From contig NZ_LFJC01000003.1 in the NCBI RefSeq assembly GCF_002776695.1, positions 4,214,145 to 4,278,144 on the forward strand: a DNA stretch of 64,000 bases, written 5' to 3'. Below, in pieces: positions 61,568-64,000 of this stretch (positions are counted from its first letter, which is position 1; the number at the start of each line of letters is the position of its first letter). A model generated the notes under the pieces. The model was not told the origin of the DNA, did no database searches, and was given only the letters and a program-made list of their open reading frames with translations. Source of the DNA: Bradyrhizobium nitroreducens (GTDB lineage: Bacteria; Pseudomonadota; Alphaproteobacteria; Rhizobiales; Xanthobacteraceae). A program made the position numbers and the translations under genes.

Positions 61568-62230
61568 TCAGTTGAGCTGCGCCATCAGCGCATCGGCGCC
61601 CTTGTCGAGGCCAGCAGTGGCGGCCGCGAGCGCGCCGGCGGTGGCCTTGATGTCGTAGGCGGCTGGGTATTGCTTGGTGACGTAGGCAGAGAGCAGACGA
61701 GAGGTCGTCGCGTCGAAGATCTCGACGCCGTAGATCACCGAGCCGGTCATCATGCCCTCGCCGTCGCGTGCGGCCTGCACGCCGTTGTAGACCGCGCCGG
61801 CCATATCGAACCGCGAGAGCGTGCCGAGCACGGGCGTGTTGGCGACCGCACCGGTGAGCGTCAGCCTGACCCGCAGGGTATTCGGTCCGCGCTCCTGCAC
61901 CAGCGCGAAGCGGCTGCGCAGCCGCTCGGTGAAACAGCTCTGCATGTAGGCGGCGAGCGTCGCCTTGTCCTTGCCGGACATGTCGCCGAACTGGTGGTCC
62001 CGCCCGCGATAGACCACGACGGGATCGAGGATCACCTTATTATAGGCGCGCCAATCGACCGGTGTGGAGTAGCGGTAGGGCACGCGGCCGGAGGCGTCCG
62101 ATTTGTCCGGAGCCATGTAGGCCGAGGACGCCATCTCCGAATAGGGAACCGGCGCGACCGAGGCGCAGCCGCCCATGCCTGCGCAAAGCGCCAGCGCTCC
62201 CAGACCGCGCAGCGCGATCGAGCTCCTCAT
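61568..62230 (-). CDS. DUF3313 family lipoprotein
   Basis: A 220-residue lipoprotein. The lipobox GMGGCAS (residues ~19-24) follows a signal peptide. The mature part matches DUF3313: NKVILDPVVVYR (strand then Val/Asp/Pro), FTERLRSRFALVQERGPNTL and LRVRLTLTGAVANT. Outer-membrane location is likely; function is unknown. Its promoter region holds a TetR-type palindrome. Confidence 0.85.
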   Translation of the reverse strand: MRSSIALRGLGALALCAGMGGCASVAPVPYSEMASSAYMAPDKSDASGRVPYRYSTPVDWRAYNKVILDPVVVYRGRDHQFGDMSGKDKATLAAYMQSCFTERLRSRFALVQERGPNTLRVRLTLTGAVANTPVLGTLSRFDMAGAVYNGVQAARDGEGMMTGSVIYGVEIFDATTSRLLSAYVTKQYPAAYDIKATAGALAAATAGLDKGADALMAQLN

Positions 62231-62376
62231 TCCCGACTCCTCTTGGCACTGTTGGGGCGATGGCGGCCGCAGCCGCGCCAGGGACCGGACGCGGCTGCGG
62301 GGCTCGCCATTGCCAACCCTAGGCTTCGTCCGGGGCCATGTCGGAAGCTTCGGATCGCCTCAGTGTCCCGATTTAT

Positions 62377-62395
62377 AAAACCGACCAGACGGTTT
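62377..62395. promoter_or_regulatory. Palindromic operator-like site
   Basis: AAAACCGACCAGACGGTTT has inverted halves AAAACCG and CGGTTT with a 6-nt spacer, 147 bp upstream of the DUF3313 lipoprotein start. It is of the style bound by TetR/AcrR regulators; the TetR gene at 62480-63118 ends nearby and could act on it. Binding is inferred. Confidence 0.5.
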
Positions 62396-62479
62396 GTAAA
62401 GATCGAAAATGAAGGCCTGATGCATTTCGCCGCTGGCGCGGCTTTGTGCAGGCCATGATCGGGTTTCGTTAACGATGAA

Positions 62480-63118
62480 TCAGGCGCGCTTGCGCCGCGT
62501 TGCGGCCTTTGCGCCCGGCGCCGCTCCGGATTTGGCGGCGCGTGATGCCGCCGGCCGTTCGAGGCCGGTCCATTGCGCGTCGTCGAGCAGACGCGCGAAC
62601 AGTCGCTGATGCTCGTCCTTGCTGAGCGGCGACATGCCGAACAGCGAGCTCAGCAGCAATCCCATCGCGCCGGCCCAGCGCAGCATCGCCAGATCCGGAT
62701 CAGCGGCCTCTTCCCTGATCGCCGCCATCCTTCTCATCTCGCGCTCGCGCGGCAGCGCCATCAGGTTGGGATTCTCGACCATGGCCGCAACCAGCGCCAG
62801 CGCAGCGGAATTCGGCGAGGTCGCCGCTTCGCGCACGGTCGCGAGCTGGGTCGCCAGATTGGGATTGGCGGAGGTCGCGCGCACCCTGGCCATATAGTCG
62901 GTGGAGAACTCCTCGAAATGCGCCATCTGCCGCTCGAGCAGCGCCTTCAGCACCGCTTCCTTGGTGCGGAACTGGTGCATCACGCCGCCCTTGCTGAGGC
63001 CGCTCTCGCGAGCGATCGCATCGAGCGTCAGCCGCCCGGGCCCGTCGCGCGCGATGATCGCGATGGCTGCTTCGAGTGCAGCGTTGCGGGACCGTTCGGA
63101 ACGCGTGGCATTGTCCAT
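62480..63118 (-). CDS. TetR/AcrR-family transcriptional regulator
   Basis: A 212-residue regulator. The HTH is LTLDAIARESGLSKGGVMHQ (residues ~31-50) and the ligand-binding region is helical, of the TetR_C_37-like type, with a Lys/Arg/Ala-rich C-terminal tail. The start at 63118 gives the usual distance to the HTH; the frame is open far upstream, overlapping the peptide-binding protein gene, without family support. The target may be the divergent transporter gene at 63335 or the DUF3313 lipoprotein. Confidence 0.87.
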   Translation of the reverse strand: MDNATRSERSRNAALEAAIAIIARDGPGRLTLDAIARESGLSKGGVMHQFRTKEAVLKALLERQMAHFEEFSTDYMARVRATSANPNLATQLATVREAATSPNSAALALVAAMVENPNLMALPREREMRRMAAIREEAADPDLAMLRWAGAMGLLLSSLFGMSPLSKDEHQRLFARLLDDAQWTGLERPAASRAAKSGAAPGAKAATRRKRA

Positions 63119-63334
63119 GGCCGACTTGTCTCCGTGACACGACGATGAATCAAGTGAAAACAGGACGCGCTGTACATTTTTTGTGCTGACGCTGTCGAGA
63201 CTTTCATCTTGCGGCGCCGAACGAGACTGTGTGAGCCTCGACATCGGATGGGGACTGGGATGGGCTGGCCACAGCTTTGCACGCCATGACGTCGCGAAGT
63301 GTTTTCGGCTGGTCGCGCTTGAGAAAGATACGAC

Positions 63335-64000
63335 ATGCCAAAACGAGTGTTGCTTGGTCTCCTCCTGGCTTGCGGCCTTGCGGCCCCGGCGCTGGCACAA
63401 GAGCCGAAGACGGGGGGCGTGATCAATGCCGTGATCCAGCCCGAGCCGCCCGGCCTGATGCTTGCGCAGGTCCAGAACGGCCCGACCCAGATGGTGTCGG
63501 GCAACATCTTCGAGGGCCTGCTGCGCTACAGCCCGAAGCTCGAGCCGCTGCCGGAGCTTGCAGAAAGCTGGAGCGTCAGCGAGGACGCCAAGACCTACAC
63601 CTTCAAGCTCAAGAAGGGCGTCACCTGGCATGACGGCAAGCCCTTCACCGCCGCCGACGTGCTGTTCTCGATGGAGATGCTCAAGCAGACGCATGCGCGT
63701 GCCCGCACCAATCTGGCGCAGGTCGACAAGATCGAGACGCCGGACGACTATACGGTGGTGTTCACGCTGAAGCAGCCGTTCGGCCCCTTCCTCGGCATCT
63801 TCGAGGTCGGCTCGATGCCGATCGTGCCGAAACATCTCTACGAAGGCACCGACTGGAAGACCAACCCCTACAACAATGCGCCTGTCGGCACCGGCCCCTT
63901 CATGTTCAAGGAGTGGCAGAAGGGCTCGTTCATCCGCCTGGTCAAGAACCCGAACTACCACGAGAAGGGCAAGCCCTATCTCGACGAGATCTACTGGCAG
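63335..64000 (+). CDS. Peptide ABC transporter substrate-binding protein (N-terminal part)
   Basis: The first ~222 residues of a solute-binding protein family 5 member, running off the right edge. A Sec signal (MPKRVLLGLLLACGLAAPAL, cleaved after ALA) precedes the family motif LKKGVTWHDGKPFTAADVLF and NPNYHEKGKPYLDEI. It imports peptides or related compounds across the inner membrane with partner permease genes presumably further right. The TetR regulator is divergent to it. Confidence 0.92.
   Translation, partial: MPKRVLLGLLLACGLAAPALAQEPKTGGVINAVIQPEPPGLMLAQVQNGPTQMVSGNIFEGLLRYSPKLEPLPELAESWSVSEDAKTYTFKLKKGVTWHDGKPFTAADVLFSMEMLKQTHARARTNLAQVDKIETPDDYTVVFTLKQPFGPFLGIFEVGSMPIVPKHLYEGTDWKTNPYNNAPVGTGPFMFKEWQKGSFIRLVKNPNYHEKGKPYLDEIYWQ

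Noticed and set aside
62480..63961. A 493-residue TetR-like frame extending over the peptide-binding protein gene
   Set aside because: The extra N-terminal residues are antisense to the peptide-binding protein and lack family resemblance; the TetR protein starts at 63118.

Overview
The window looks like a chromosomal segment of a Bradyrhizobium-like alphaproteobacterium. The flanking DNA is very GC-rich, its codon use is strongly GC-biased, and it carries an Irr-type Fur regulator, an MddA-type methyltransferase, PsiF-repeat secreted proteins and short inverted repeats of the kind dispersed in rhizobial genomes. The species call is inference from these hallmarks; no 16S gene is present.

Left chromosomal flank (1-12064): a partial peptide-binding protein and an AbgB-type M20 amidohydrolase; a two-gene DUF6036 nucleotidyltransferase module; an HtrA-fold protein with PDZ domain that appears to have lost all three catalytic residues; an esterase; a DsbA-like oxidoreductase; an LrgA/LrgB pair; a PaaI-type thioesterase divergent from a TetR regulator with two palindromic operators between them; PsiF-type secreted proteins; an AbrB-family membrane protein; and DsbB. 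It ends at a tRNA-Leu(CAA) gene (12065-12149).

Genomic island (about 12126-51240, 39.1 kb): the last 24 nt of the tRNA-Leu gene recur, with one base deleted, at 51218-51240, and a P4-type tyrosine integrase starts 160 bp inside the left end. The island is a mosaic. (i) 13.9-25.2 kb is flanked by two degenerate tRNA-Met 3' halves, which suggests an older nested insertion. It holds a copper-protein cassette (multicopper oxidase, cupredoxin, DUF2182 membrane protein, tyrosinase, HEAT-repeat protein, and a HEAT protein fused to a Sco-like copper-binding domain), followed by decayed genes, a HEPN-like protein and a DUF4238 protein. (ii) 25.5-31.9 kb is a tightly coupled antiphage-type operon in the order JAB peptidase, separate E2, separate E1, CD-NTase, Cap4-like nuclease-SAVED effector, and a TIR-domain protein. 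This is a CBASS type II relative with an uncommon split and order of the ubiquitin-like machinery and a possible second effector. (iii) 32-44 kb is a mobilisation-type module: HTH regulators, DUF3768, a membrane-anchored protein with a DeoR-sensor-like stretch, a PD-(D/E)xK nuclease-like protein, HicBA, two FtsK/TraD-class ATPases, a replication-relaxation protein, a zinc-knuckle peptide and a CHC2 primase-like protein. Several of these genes have a TATAAT-like box only 6-11 nt before the start codon. (iv) 44.9-51.0 kb is an AT-richer operon: a NitT/TauT-type ABC importer, an 865-residue toroid-like membrane protein and a SAM methyltransferase. I could not match this combination to a known system.

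Right chromosomal flank (51241-64000): repeat-rich DNA, small hypothetical genes, a LuxR-type response regulator with a NarX-like histidine kinase, small secreted proteins, a GFA-family protein, an MddA-type methyltransferase divergent from a CadC-like TPR regulator, an Irr-like regulator, DUF2147 and DUF3313 proteins, a TetR regulator, and the start of a second peptide-binding protein that runs off the right edge.
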